From Hodarchaeum sp048939725 (lineage in GTDB: Archaea; Asgardarchaeota; Heimdallarchaeia; Hodarchaeales; Hodarchaeaceae), in assembly GCA_048939725.1 (NCBI GenBank), contig JBHLPG010000001.1:59595-123594 (forward strand): DNA of 64,000 nucleotides, written 5' to 3'. The position numbers and the translations under genes were made by a program. Of the stretch, positions 42,310 through 51,417 are shown piece after piece. Within the stretch, counting starts at the first letter, position 1, and the number at the start of each line of letters is the position of its first letter. The notes below the pieces were generated by a model that saw nothing but the letters and a program-made list of their open reading frames with translations, searched no databases and was not told where the DNA came from.

Positions 42310-42504
42310 ACTATTTCCCTTTCAGTGTTATATTATCTCAATACACTTAGATAGTAATTTCTTCTTTTTTAAAACCAAAAGGTTCTCTTGAAAATTTATC
42401 TAATATATTCTCCTCACAGAGAGTACTAACAAACAGTTCTTAGAGAGGTGTATTTGATATTATTGTTTCTTTGATATTATATATGGGTTCTTAATTACTC
42501 TCTC

Positions 42505-44397
42505 TTAAACCTCACGCGTGAAAATAGGTTGTGAAGACACAAGTCTTGGGATAGCTCGTAAAAAAGTCGGCTTTCCTGCAGTATGGCTTTTGATATATGC
42601 TATTATTTCCTCCAAAGCTTGAAATTCTTGTTTCTTCTCCTTTCTATAACGTACAGTAATTTTTTCTTGATTTATTTCTTTTTCACCTATTACAAAAACC
42701 AAGGGGATCCAAAGTTTTTCTGCTGCTCGAATTTTCTTGGCTAGAGAGAGATCTCGATCATCAATTTCTACTCGAATATCGTTTTGTTCTAATTCTTCAG
42801 CTAATTTCTCTGAAAAAGGAATGCATCCCCCAGTGACTGGTAAAATCCTAACTTGAGTAGGTGACAACCATAGTGGAATTAAAGGTTTGATTTCTTTCTG
42901 CATTTGTTTCTGTTGTTCTTCAAGAATCCCATAAATTACACGTTCAGTAGATCCTGATAAAGAGCAATGTAGTAGAAGGGGGTATGCTTCTTCCCCCTTG
43001 TCATTAGTAAATTTAATATTAAATCTTTCAGCGTTTTCTACATCTATTTGGACGGTAGATAAGGCTGCAGCTTTTTCCTGAGTATCTACGATATTAAATT
43101 CAAATTTCAATATGAAATACGCGTATCTTGTATCGAATAACTCAATTAAAATCGGTTTTTCGATTTTTTTTATCATAGATAAGATCCAATCTTTGTTTTC
43201 CTCATAAAAATGAGTTGTCATTCTAAATGCGGTTTCAAAATTAACCTCAATGTCATTCATATATTGGAGCGCAAGTAAAAATTGAGATTCGAATTCCCTT
43301 TTAGCCATTGACATATCTATCGCTGCAGTGTGCAAATCTGGCATCGTAAAAGCACGAAGACGGCGGATACCAGCCAATTCACCTCGTTGTTCACGTCTAA
43401 AGGATTGAGATAATTCAAACATTTTCAAAGGAAGCTGACGATAACTAATTATTGAGTCAGATAGAGTAAGAAACTGGCCAAAACATGCTGAAAACCGTAA
43501 GAAATAGTCTTTTTCTCCTGATTTGACAATGTATTGACGAGCTGGAAAACGAGTTAAGTACTTCTTCAACGAGGGGTGTTCATAGGAATACATCAGGGGA
43601 GTCTGAACAACCATTGCGCCGTAGTTAATTGCCATCTCTTGAACATGGCTTTCAATTAGACTCTTGACGATGTAGCCTCTGGGGAGAATACGAAAATTGC
43701 CCGCATCACTTCCTTCTTCGTAATCGACTAACTCTAATTGTTTCATGAGCTCAACATGTTTAGGGGGAGAACTTACACTTCTATCTTTTGCTGTTTCATA
43801 TTTAACAAACATTTGAAAGTCTTGTAAATCCTTATATTCATAATCCTTATATGAGATTAAATCACCAGATTGAGTAAGAACGTAGAATTCAGATTTGACT
43901 TCATCTTCAGCCTTTATTGCTGCTGTAACTTCAACTGTTGGTTCTGAAACTTTTTCTCCGCTGCTAATTTCCTTCGATCGTTCTGCTAGAGCATGACCCT
44001 TACAGCGTAGAGAAAATCCCTTGTAATATCCGAAAGGAGCACGAAGAATATGTAAATTAGGCGATTTTTCCTTCAATTGGAGATGTAAGGATTGAAGAAT
44101 GCTTAAAGCATCAGTTGGTTTAGCTGGAGGGCTTTTAACAAGATGCACCCAAGGATAAAGAATTACATTCGTTTCTTTGACATCATTAAGGGCTTGTGAT
44201 ACTTCTAATACGGTTTTTTCAATTAAAGAAAATGTGTTCTCGGTATCATTACTCTCAACACCAATAAAAACAATCATCACAGACTCATCTATAGTGTACT
44301 CGCCTATGATTTCATCTGTTAGTGGTTCTGGATTACTTACAGCTTTATCATTTATTTTCCAACTAAAACCATCTGAATGAATTAACAATAACTGCAT
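42505..44397 (-). CDS. thrS: Threonyl-tRNA synthetase, archaeal type
   Basis: Charges tRNA-Thr. The N-terminal ~140 residues form the archaeal D-aminoacyl-tRNA deacylase-like editing domain starting MQLLLIHSDGFSWK. The class II core has FELSQSFRREQRGELAGIRR (motif 2) and the zinc ligands Cys in RFSACFGQF, His in MPDLHTAA and His in LLLHCSLSGS. The C-terminal anticodon domain (QVRILPVTGGCIPFSE, VEIDDRDLSLAKKIR) is complete. ATG 44397 is preferred over GTG 44406. It follows a phosphoribosyltransferase on the same strand. Confidence 0.97.
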   Translation of the reverse strand: MQLLLIHSDGFSWKINDKAVSNPEPLTDEIIGEYTIDESVMIVFIGVESNDTENTFSLIEKTVLEVSQALNDVKETNVILYPWVHLVKSPPAKPTDALSILQSLHLQLKEKSPNLHILRAPFGYYKGFSLRCKGHALAERSKEISSGEKVSEPTVEVTAAIKAEDEVKSEFYVLTQSGDLISYKDYEYKDLQDFQMFVKYETAKDRSVSSPPKHVELMKQLELVDYEEGSDAGNFRILPRGYIVKSLIESHVQEMAINYGAMVVQTPLMYSYEHPSLKKYLTRFPARQYIVKSGEKDYFLRFSACFGQFLTLSDSIISYRQLPLKMFELSQSFRREQRGELAGIRRLRAFTMPDLHTAAIDMSMAKREFESQFLLALQYMNDIEVNFETAFRMTTHFYEENKDWILSMIKKIEKPILIELFDTRYAYFILKFEFNIVDTQEKAAALSTVQIDVENAERFNIKFTNDKGEEAYPLLLHCSLSGSTERVIYGILEEQQKQMQKEIKPLIPLWLSPTQVRILPVTGGCIPFSEKLAEELEQNDIRVEIDDRDLSLAKKIRAAEKLWIPLVFVIGEKEINQEKITVRYRKEKKQEFQALEEIIAYIKSHTAGKPTFLRAIPRLVSSQPIFTREV

Positions 44398-44484
44398 CCT
44401 ATTCACAAAGCCTAATTTGACGTTTTTTAAGACATTTCAATTAGAATTTCCATCTACAAAAGTACTTTTTCTAGAAGAAAAATG

Positions 44485-45087
44485 TTATGAGAGAAAATTC
44501 TCGACAAAGAACGAAACAGAGGAATCAGGTATTCCTAACTTTAGAAAAGTCGCCCAAGCTGTGGCCTTATCATACCCTTCGGAAATGGTTCGTTCAGTCA
44601 TGAATTCATAATATTCATGGGGAAATACTACCCATTCTGTTGCTTCCTCCACGTAATAATGTGGGGTGACTTTAGACCAAGGTTTATGGAGAAGAGCACA
44701 GATTCTTATTTCTTTAGGATTTTTTAAATTGAGATAATCAAGAGCACACTGAATACTCTCTCCACTATCAACTAGATCATCTACCAATAAGATTCTCTTT
44801 TGTTGTATTTCAACTGTTACGTCCTGTGCCACTACTGGCCGCGTGTGTGTTTCTGCTATTGCTGTATAGAATTTAATCTGCATTGTAGCCAATATTGAGG
44901 TATGTCCTCCCTCTTTAAATGGAATCACTGCCTCAAACATATCGCTTAATAATCTAGCTGGAATTGTCCCTCCCCTACTAATACCTAATATAATATCAGG
45001 TTCATAGCCATCATTTTTTATCAGATGAAAGAGTTTACGTGCCAAATGGTCTATTTCTTGCCAGCTGACTATTTTAAACTTAACCAT
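44485..45087 (-). CDS. Purine/xanthine phosphoribosyltransferase
   Basis: Type I phosphoribosyltransferase, likely salvaging hypoxanthine, guanine or xanthine with PRPP. The PRPP loop is ILLVDDLVDSGESI (~residues 119-132), the pyrophosphate loop is ISRGGTIPARLL (~36-47) and the flexible loop region lies between. About 200 residues. The base specificity cannot be read from sequence alone. It lies just upstream of thrS. Confidence 0.85.
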   Translation of the reverse strand: MVKFKIVSWQEIDHLARKLFHLIKNDGYEPDIILGISRGGTIPARLLSDMFEAVIPFKEGGHTSILATMQIKFYTAIAETHTRPVVAQDVTVEIQQKRILLVDDLVDSGESIQCALDYLNLKNPKEIRICALLHKPWSKVTPHYYVEEATEWVVFPHEYYEFMTERTISEGYDKATAWATFLKLGIPDSSVSFFVENFLS

Positions 45088-45244
45088 CTTGCGATATCAA
45101 CACTTTAAACTGAATTTTAAAATTATTACAACAAAATAGGAACACGTTAAAAAAAAACCTATTTAGGTAAACCACGAATGGAGAGTCATTTAAATATCCC
45201 AAAACAAGTTTTATATTATCAAAAATATTGATGAATTTTCGATT

Positions 45245-45763
45245 TTGGTTTATACTGGTTCCATTACGTCTAAGTTGGAACACTCAGAAATTGGATCGAT
45301 TCTAGCCCAAAATCGGATCAAATTTGGTGTCGATGCTTCTCAGTTATTTGATAATCAATACATTTGGGGTTTTCATCATATATATTCTGCTGCATGGCAT
45401 GCACTAAAAGCATGGAATAATGATCGAATGATATCAAAAACCCTTTCTATCGAAATACTTCTTTATGCAGCTGCTCAACGGCAGATTAAGAAAGCAATTG
45501 TTTTTTTAGGAGTAAAAAAAACCACAAAAGATGTTGCTGGAATATTATTAGGTAAAAAACCTGAAAACTTAATCAATGCCAGTCGTCAGCTTCAGGAAGA
45601 ACTACATATAAAGCCAAACATAGAATTGTTGGATGATTTTAAAGCTAAAAACGAATTATTTGTTCAAATACTTAAAAATGACGGATATAATGCTACAGAT
45701 TTTACTTTTGACGAAATAGAGAAAGCAGTTTTTCAAAAAATTGCGCTTCTTGCATTGGAATAA
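45245..45763 (+). CDS. cgi121: KEOPS complex subunit Cgi121
   Basis: Binds tRNA for the KEOPS complex that makes t6A37. The 172-residue protein has the family pattern: FGVDASQLFDNQYIWGFHHI, SAAWHALKAW, SKTLSIEILLYAAAQRQIKKAIV and GVKKTTKDVAGILLG. It starts with TTG at 45245. It faces a THUMP-domain gene convergently, nine bases apart. t6A occurs in ANN-reading tRNAs such as the tRNA-Thr in this window. Confidence 0.9.
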   Translation: MVYTGSITSKLEHSEIGSILAQNRIKFGVDASQLFDNQYIWGFHHIYSAAWHALKAWNNDRMISKTLSIEILLYAAAQRQIKKAIVFLGVKKTTKDVAGILLGKKPENLINASRQLQEELHIKPNIELLDDFKAKNELFVQILKNDGYNATDFTFDEIEKAVFQKIALLALE

Positions 45764-45772
45764 TAATATGGT

Positions 45773-46306
45773 TCACTTAATTTGCTCTTCATTCATTATA
45801 CGAGCTAGACTGAATTCCATATTTGGTTCCATAACAGAAATCCCAGTCAAATCTCTTATAATTTCAGTTCGAATCTCAAAATCTGGTGATGACAAATTAA
45901 CAACTCCCCAATTTATCTTTTCGGCTATGCTTTCAACCACTTGGAAGGTTCTAAGGTTTGTTTGTCGTTTTCGAACAGTGATCTTCCATGAATTAGTCGG
46001 AAGAATTCTAACCCTCGCAAGAGAGACTGCAGTTTCAACAATCTCGGAGAGATTCGTCTTAATTAATCGTTCGAGAGGTACAATTTTCAAACAGGCGACT
46101 AGGAGGCCTTTTTCTTGAACATATTGATGGATCTCGGATATAATTTGAAATGGATTGGCTTCCTCTTTTAATGTCAAAATTGATAGACCTGGGACTCGGG
46201 ATTTTAAAGCTAGAGTGGGGTACCCAAGAACATCAGAAATGACATAATAAGCTTCAGAAAGAGCATCTCGTTCAAAAGACCGTTGTGAGCTAATCAGGAA
46301 GCTCAT
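45773..46306 (-). CDS. THUMP-domain protein (Tan1/THUMPD1-like)
   Basis: A ~177-residue protein consisting almost only of an N-terminal ferredoxin-like part and a THUMP RNA-binding domain (TNLSEIVETAVSLARVRI, SWKITVRKRQTNL, INWGVVNLSSPDFEIRTEII, GISVMEPNMEFSL). It has no methyltransferase or thiouridylase domain, so it resembles Tan1/THUMPD1, the tRNA adaptor for N4-acetylcytidine formation. The start may be ATG 46306 or GTG 46309. A 61-residue zinc protein lies upstream in the same direction. Confidence 0.85.
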   Translation of the reverse strand: MSFLISSQRSFERDALSEAYYVISDVLGYPTLALKSRVPGLSILTLKEEANPFQIISEIHQYVQEKGLLVACLKIVPLERLIKTNLSEIVETAVSLARVRILPTNSWKITVRKRQTNLRTFQVVESIAEKINWGVVNLSSPDFEIRTEIIRDLTGISVMEPNMEFSLARIMNEEQIK

Positions 46307-46332
46307 CACAAGGTGGCCTCGCTAGTGACGGA

Positions 46333-46509
46333 TTATTCGCCTTTTAATAACCAAGCAGAAGAAATAATATCTGTTGTACCACACTTCGGACAACTAGGCT
46401 TTGTTATATAAATTCCATCTTCGTCTTCAACAGTAACAAATTCTGCTTTTTGAAAACGATGTTCACACTCTTTGTTTTGACAAATATAGACATCAGGCTT
46501 TTCAACCAA
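46333..46509 (-). CDS. Small zinc-binding protein
   Basis: About 58 residues with two cysteine pairs (CQNKEC and CPKCGT) spaced as in rubredoxin/zinc-ribbon proteins, plus acidic VTVEDEDG between. The TTG at 46509 is preferred to TTG 46518, because AAAGGAG nearly abuts the latter. No family is recognised. It sits between a small GTPase and the THUMP gene on the same strand. Confidence 0.6.
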   Translation of the reverse strand: MVEKPDVYICQNKECEHRFQKAEFVTVEDEDGIYITKPSCPKCGTTDIISSAWLLKGE

Positions 46510-46550
46510 ATATGTCAACTCCTTTCTTGTATGATAGATAGATTAATTGC

Positions 46551-47252
46551 TTAAATTTGTTTGTGCCCAAACTCGAGAATATCTGTGATTTGTCTAACTC
46601 CTTTTGTTAGACTGAATCTTTGTGTATCCCAGTCAGCGATAATAAGTCGTCTCCAAGAAGCAAATTGAAGCTGAGAAAAAACAACTTTTTCAGATTCTTT
46701 CATATTTTTGGCAATCTGTGTCAGTTCCCCGTTTGATTTCTTCACAGCAATGAGTATATCATAATATTGCTTAATTGCATTGAGCACAATGAGACCTAAG
46801 GCATGCTCAAGTTTTTCACCAGTCTTAGCTGAAGTCCCAATGACCGAAATATTTCCTTTATCCTTCCCTAAGACTGCATCTGCTACTTCTTGGGGGCTTT
46901 TCGCCCCTTTTATATCTTGTTTGTTTGCGCAGAGCACAATAGGAACGCCAGGCAAAATGTCGTATACCTCTCTTAGAAGTTTTTCAGCTTCTTCAAACGA
47001 GGCAACATTGACAGAATCAACAACAAATAATATGCCATCTGCTCCTTTACTCAGGATTTTACGAATAATTTCAAATCGTTGAAGCCCTGGAGTTCCAAAT
47101 AAGAAAATTTCAACCCCATAAGTCTGTGTCCTGCAGTGATCCAAGGCAACTGTAGTTCCACCATAATCAATTGAAATTGCAGAACCACTACATATTTTTT
47201 GAACCGTTGTTGATTTACCACTATTATAGGGGCCTAATAGAACGATCTTCAA
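46551..47252 (-). CDS. Ras-superfamily GTPase with C-terminal extension
   Basis: A 233-residue small GTPase: G1 GPYNSGKSTT (8-17), a G3 region FGTPGLQRFE (TPG instead of DTAGQ), G4 NKQD, and G5 GTSAKTG. This G3 form resembles the archaeal/bacterial Rup1-type and MglA-related GTPases. After the GTPase fold (~170 residues) an extra ~60 residues follow (ESEKVVFSQLQFASWRRLII and LTKGVRQITDILEFG), perhaps a regulatory or partner-binding domain. TTG at 47252 is preceded by GAGGT. Confidence 0.85.
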   Translation of the reverse strand: MKIVLLGPYNSGKSTTVQKICSGSAISIDYGGTTVALDHCRTQTYGVEIFLFGTPGLQRFEIIRKILSKGADGILFVVDSVNVASFEEAEKLLREVYDILPGVPIVLCANKQDIKGAKSPQEVADAVLGKDKGNISVIGTSAKTGEKLEHALGLIVLNAIKQYYDILIAVKKSNGELTQIAKNMKESEKVVFSQLQFASWRRLIIADWDTQRFSLTKGVRQITDILEFGHKQI

Positions 47253-47793
47253 CTTTCAAACCTCTTCGATCGAACAGTTCATCTGTTCCCAAGAGTAATT
47301 GATTTGATTAATACATTATCCTAGTTGATATTGGTATTAATTAAGCTCATAATCCTATTTGAACAGGCTAATCATAGTAAATCATGAATTTCAAAGATAG
47401 GATAAGCCTTCTTCAATACCTACACTATTTTCTTCCTATTTCCTTAGCTTATAAATATTAGCATTTATTTCCACTAATGCTTCCCTAAATCAGTAAGTGT
47501 TTTGTTAGTTGGAATTAGCAATGATTTTTTTTCTCTTAAGTAGGTCTTATAATAAGAAAATGATTTTAATATAGCTATTTCAATTAATTTCATTTTATGA
47601 GGCTTCTAAGATCATCAAACGTATTTTTTTCCTAAATGAAGGCGATGTTTCGCGATCATTATCCTGATCCGACTGATTTTTAATTTTGTAGTAACATGAA
47701 TTCATTTAGAGAGAAGTGCGAAAAAGACAAAAAAACAAAAATTAAACTCAAAGTAACAACGTCTTGAGGACTCTGAAAGGAGTTGTAAGAGTT
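47253..47793. other. Long AT-rich intergenic region between divergent genes
   Basis: 541 bases with no credible protein gene. A good TATA-like CTTATAAATATT lies at 47448-47459 on the plus strand, ~335 bases before the next ATG, and a run of eight T at about 47525-47532 follows. A small RNA between these points is possible but I see no family signature. The promoter of the membrane-protein gene at 47794 should also be here. Confidence 0.35.
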
Positions 47794-48216
47794 ATGGCTC
47801 AAACTATTTATCGAAACCTGTGGGTCTCAAAAGAAGTACGAACATTAATCCTAGGAACACTAATTCTCTCAATATGCGTCCTACTAGAGCTCTTATTTCT
47901 TTTCTTCCCAGTTGAATTGGAAAACTCAGTTCTAGAATTCTTATTCTGGGAATTGGAGTTATTTGGAGGAACATTTACACCTTTGTTAACCGTCTTTCAT
48001 TTGATAGTATGGGGTATTATGTTCTTTTCAACAATCATGGTTTATGCAGTGATTCGTGAATACACAGGTGGAAGAACAGGATTACTTGAAATTGCCGCGA
48101 TAATTGTCTTTTTTGCATTTTCAAGCTTAATAATTTATGAAGTATGGTTCGCCTTATATTTTGTTGGAGTCTCTGGATTAATTCTAGGCTATTTATACTT
48201 GAGTTTAGCTGAGTAA
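47794..48216 (+). CDS. Small polytopic membrane protein
   Basis: A 140-residue protein with four predicted membrane helices (LILGTLILSICVLLELLFLF, a central LLTVFHLIVWGIMFFSTIMV, GLLEIAAIIVFFAFSSLIIY and FALYFVGVSGLILGYLYLSL). Short loops contain few charged residues. AAAGGAG lies 11 bases before ATG 47794; an upstream TTG at 47764 is also in frame. No family is recognised. Confidence 0.6.
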   Translation: MAQTIYRNLWVSKEVRTLILGTLILSICVLLELLFLFFPVELENSVLEFLFWELELFGGTFTPLLTVFHLIVWGIMFFSTIMVYAVIREYTGGRTGLLEIAAIIVFFAFSSLIIYEVWFALYFVGVSGLILGYLYLSLAE

Positions 48217-48237
48217 TACTTGGTTATTCAAAGAAAT

Positions 48238-48719
48238 TTAACATCTCCTTCCACTCCAAGACTGATCATCCTGTCTCTGATAAAACTCATAAGTAAAGGC
48301 GATTCGCTGTCTAATTGCTTCGATAGGTAAAAATTCCAGATAATTGTTATCATATTCACAATTTAAAAAACCCTGTAGAAAATTGATTCGGGATTGTTAC
48401 GAAGGTAAATAAAAATCAAGCCCATAGCGGTCTTGTTTCACTTCCCATACAAAAATGAAAACTGTTCCCTGTACTCAGATTTGGGTGGTACATTTTGAAA
48501 ATATACCCGATAAAAATCTAGATCAGCAATTCTCCAAATAGAAGAAGTCTTGTCTTGGAAGTGTAATACCTCTGCGGGTGGATCGAATGTCTCCCACTTC
48601 TCATCAGGGATGCCAGAATCAGGAGAAATACTACCGATGGCAAAATCTAAGGGAGTTAATCCTGGAATGACACTAAGAAGTCTTTCTGCTAATCGAAGAT
48701 GCACTATCCAAGTTACCAT
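48238..48719 (-). pseudogene. Decayed PF00882-like (zinc-dependent phospholipase C-type) gene
   Basis: The first 93 codons are intact and read like the N-terminus of archaeal/bacterial zinc-dependent phospholipase C-like proteins (VTWIVHLRLAERLL, FAIGSISPDSGIPDE, EVLHFQDK), then stop at TGA 48438. Downstream the conserved end of the same family appears in pieces: KQDRYGLDF in one frame, YLRNNPESIFYRVF in the next, and NNYLEFLPIEAIRQRIAF in the first again, ending at TAA 48238. About 60 codons of the middle are missing. The gene is thus truncated and frameshifted. Raw read error cannot explain the missing middle. Confidence 0.65.
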
Positions 48720-48792
48720 AGTCTTTTCATCCGATGATAGCGAAATAAATAATTGAGATATTCTAATCCTGTGTCTGGTGGCTTTTTTAGGA

Positions 48793-50112
48793 TTACTTCC
48801 TCTTAATCATACGATTTGTTACTAAATAAAGGATTATTCCCCCTAGCATCATAACTAACAATCCCAAGAGAATAAGTACTTGGGTATTTCTACTTTTGGG
48901 TGGAGCGTCAGCTGTTTTTACAAGCCAAAAATCCCAAATTCCATAAGAAGCTGTGTACCCAGCTAATACAAAGCAATCATCACTTGTTTGAATAAGAGAA
49001 TATGCTCCATCTGATTTATCCCCTCCAAAACTTTGATTCCATAAAGGTTCTCCCTCTTTATCTGTTCTTAAAAGCCACATATCTTCTGTACCAGGATCAG
49101 ATTTTGATGAGGATGTTGAGGTTATCCCTGCTAGCGCAAATCCTCCATCGTTGGTTTGAATTACTGAATATATTTTATCCATCACTGATCTGCCATAGGT
49201 TTTAAACCACTGTTCTGTGCCATTGTTATCGATCTTTAGGAGGAATGCCTCCTTATTGTCGCCAACATGGTTGATATATCCAGCTACTGCGAACCCTCCA
49301 TCCTTGGTTTGGATCATTGACGTTGCAGAATCGTCTTCCCAAGTTCCATATGTTTTGTGAAAATCAATTCTTCCACTTTTTTTTCCTTTCACAAATAATA
49401 CATCATTAAACGCGCTTGTTCCATGTGTTTCTTGAGTAATTCCTGCTATCACAAATCCCTGATCTGGAGTTTGGAGCAGTGGTCCCTTATGAAAAACATA
49501 TTTGCTATCGTACATACCATTAGGAGAACCAATCATTTGATCCCATTGGATTTCTCCAGTTTCATTAGTTTTTACCAACCAAATTTGGTTTACATTAATA
49601 CCATAAGTATTAGAGTAACCTGAAAGAAGAAAACCCCCGTTTTTCGTCTGAACCACAGTATATCCCATTTCGCTTTGGCTTCCCCCATATGTTTTTTCCC
49701 ACTCAAGGATTCCTTCCTCATCAGTCTTAATTAGCCACATATCGGTGACTCCGCTCCCATAAGTTCCTGTGTAACCTAATATAGCGAAACCTTTATCAAC
49801 TGTTTGGATTACTGAATACCCTTCTTCATTATAATAACCACCAAAAATTTGATCCCATTTTACTTCTCCATTCTCATCGGTTTTAACTAACAAAATATCA
49901 TTACCACCAGCACCAGCTATTGTACATCCAATAAGGGCAAATCCATTATCCTCTGTTTGGATGATAGAATAAGCAAACTCACTTCCCTCTTCCCCATAAG
50001 TTCGTTGCCATTCAATATTAGGGTGCGACAGGGAACGTTCTAATGGAACATGATCCAATATTAAGAGTAGCAGAAGTATCAGGATGATAGTTTTAGGGAA
50101 ACAATACTTCAT
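48793..50112 (-). CDS. Membrane-anchored seven-bladed beta-propeller surface protein
   Basis: A 439-residue exported protein. It has an N-terminal signal peptide (TIILILLLLLILDHVPLE) and a C-terminal anchor (VLILLGLLVMMLGGIILYLV) with basic tail RMIKRK. Between them seven repeats of ~50-55 residues follow a pattern 'Y-S-x-x-Q-T-x-D-x-G-F-x-L-x-G-x-T...W-L-x-K-T-D-E-x-G', for example EDNGFALIG, VDKGFAILG, KNGGFLLSG, PDQGFVIAG, KDGGFAVAG, NDGGFALAG and SDDCFVLAG. That predicts a closed seven-blade propeller on the cell surface. AAGGAG precedes the ATG. Ligand unknown. Confidence 0.8.
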   Translation of the reverse strand: MKYCFPKTIILILLLLLILDHVPLERSLSHPNIEWQRTYGEEGSEFAYSIIQTEDNGFALIGCTIAGAGGNDILLVKTDENGEVKWDQIFGGYYNEEGYSVIQTVDKGFAILGYTGTYGSGVTDMWLIKTDEEGILEWEKTYGGSQSEMGYTVVQTKNGGFLLSGYSNTYGINVNQIWLVKTNETGEIQWDQMIGSPNGMYDSKYVFHKGPLLQTPDQGFVIAGITQETHGTSAFNDVLFVKGKKSGRIDFHKTYGTWEDDSATSMIQTKDGGFAVAGYINHVGDNKEAFLLKIDNNGTEQWFKTYGRSVMDKIYSVIQTNDGGFALAGITSTSSSKSDPGTEDMWLLRTDKEGEPLWNQSFGGDKSDGAYSLIQTSDDCFVLAGYTASYGIWDFWLVKTADAPPKSRNTQVLILLGLLVMMLGGIILYLVTNRMIKRK

Positions 50113-50318
50113 TAAATACTCACTCCTTAAAAAAAAACCTTTAGTATTTATTAGTTACTTGAATTTAAAAGGATAATTCAAAATGCAGAAGATAATTTCA
50201 ATATTTCTTATTAAAGCAAGCCTTCCAACAGAATCAGTTGGGAGAGTACCTATGCACATGATATGATAGATTACCTTTGTCTAGTAAATGTGAGCGGAAT
50301 TTTTCTGGTATTTTTATA

Positions 50319-51179
50319 TCATGTAAATAATTTTTCGATATTCTCCCATCTTTTATTCTTCTTTAAATAAGCCTGACAAAGATTTTTCCATTCTTTCTCT
50401 GTATTTGGTAAGGGGTTTGGACAATAATTCGTTAAGAAATCAAAAATTGAATTTGTATGTGATAAAATCATATCAAAGTATATCCACGATAATGGGCTGC
50501 CTTTATTTAGGTAATCAGTTTGAAGCATTTCTTCAACTAAAAGATTAGAATCATAATTAACCTTTTTTTGAATAGGAATCCATTTATTATCTTTAAACTC
50601 TAATATAAGATATTCAACTATTGGAGAGCCATTATAACTTAATCCAGCAGCTCCAGCGGTAGCTAATAATACATATTTGTGTTGGATATGATGATACTGA
50701 TGTGTATGTCCTGCTACTATTACATTAACTCCTTTTTCTTCAAAATCATGAAATTGAGGATTTCCTATAAAATTAAAAAGATAATCTCGATTATTTAAGG
50801 GTGTTCCATGGCATATCAATACTTTTTTATCTTGAGGACCTTCAATTGAATATGTAAAAGGGAGATTTCTTAATTCATCAATGATTGTACTGGAAAATGA
50901 TTGTAAAACATTTTTCCAAGGTTTATATCGAATACTAGTATGTATTTCACTCTTATTTTTATTTAATAAGTAATATAATGATTTATCTTCAACATTACCA
51001 CGAGTTATGGGAATATTATTATTGGTTAGAAGATCCCAGACCTCTTTTCCTCCTGGATATGGTGTGAGAAGATCTCCTGTACATACAATTTCATCTGGAC
51101 TATATGATTCAATATCCTCTAAGACGCTTTTTAACGCGTGAATATTCCCATGAACATCACCAAAAACAGCAATTTGCAT
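50319..51179 (-). CDS. Calcineurin-like metallophosphoesterase (YfcE/MJ0936-like)
   Basis: Dinuclear metal phosphodiesterase. All motifs are present: FGDVHGNIHAL (D-x-H), CTGDLLTPY (GD), TRGNVE (GN, with the usual H replaced by V-E), LICHGTP (H) and AGHTHQYH (GHTH). About 286 residues, with ~90 residues beyond the core forming a helical tail. Substrate cannot be inferred. Confidence 0.88.
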   Translation of the reverse strand: MQIAVFGDVHGNIHALKSVLEDIESYSPDEIVCTGDLLTPYPGGKEVWDLLTNNNIPITRGNVEDKSLYYLLNKNKSEIHTSIRYKPWKNVLQSFSSTIIDELRNLPFTYSIEGPQDKKVLICHGTPLNNRDYLFNFIGNPQFHDFEEKGVNVIVAGHTHQYHHIQHKYVLLATAGAAGLSYNGSPIVEYLILEFKDNKWIPIQKKVNYDSNLLVEEMLQTDYLNKGSPLSWIYFDMILSHTNSIFDFLTNYCPNPLPNTEKEWKNLCQAYLKKNKRWENIEKLFT

Positions 51180-51375
51180 CTTCCACCAATCTCTTTCAAT
51201 TTAGAAGAGTTAAATATATTTTTTGGACAGTTATTTATATTTTGGACAATCGTTTGCTTGAAACTTCGATGTTGAACTCTCACTTATTTGAAACTCATTT
51301 ATCATCGATTTGAAACTTTTTAATATGAAGAAGGTGTCTGCTTGGAGTTCCACCAGGATCCTTAATAGAACCTCT

Positions 51376-51417
51376 CAGACTGGGACGGTTTCCACATTAA
51401 ATTCAGTCTGGTTTTTT
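51376..51417 (+). terminator. Inverted repeat plus T-run near the Pop5 stop
   Basis: CAGACTG (51376-51382) pairs with CAGTCTG (51404-51410), followed by GTTTTTTG on the plus strand. It overlaps the last codons of pop5 on the minus strand. The T-run orientation would fit the end of a plus-strand transcript from the ~220-base gap upstream (a TATA-like TTAAATATATT lies near 51211), but no such gene is seen. Confidence 0.3.

Noticed and set aside
47640..47690. Possible C/D box sRNA (GCGATGTTT...CCTGATCCGACTGA)
   Set aside because: The C box is not a match to RTGATGA and the two CTGA boxes are too close to hold a guide.
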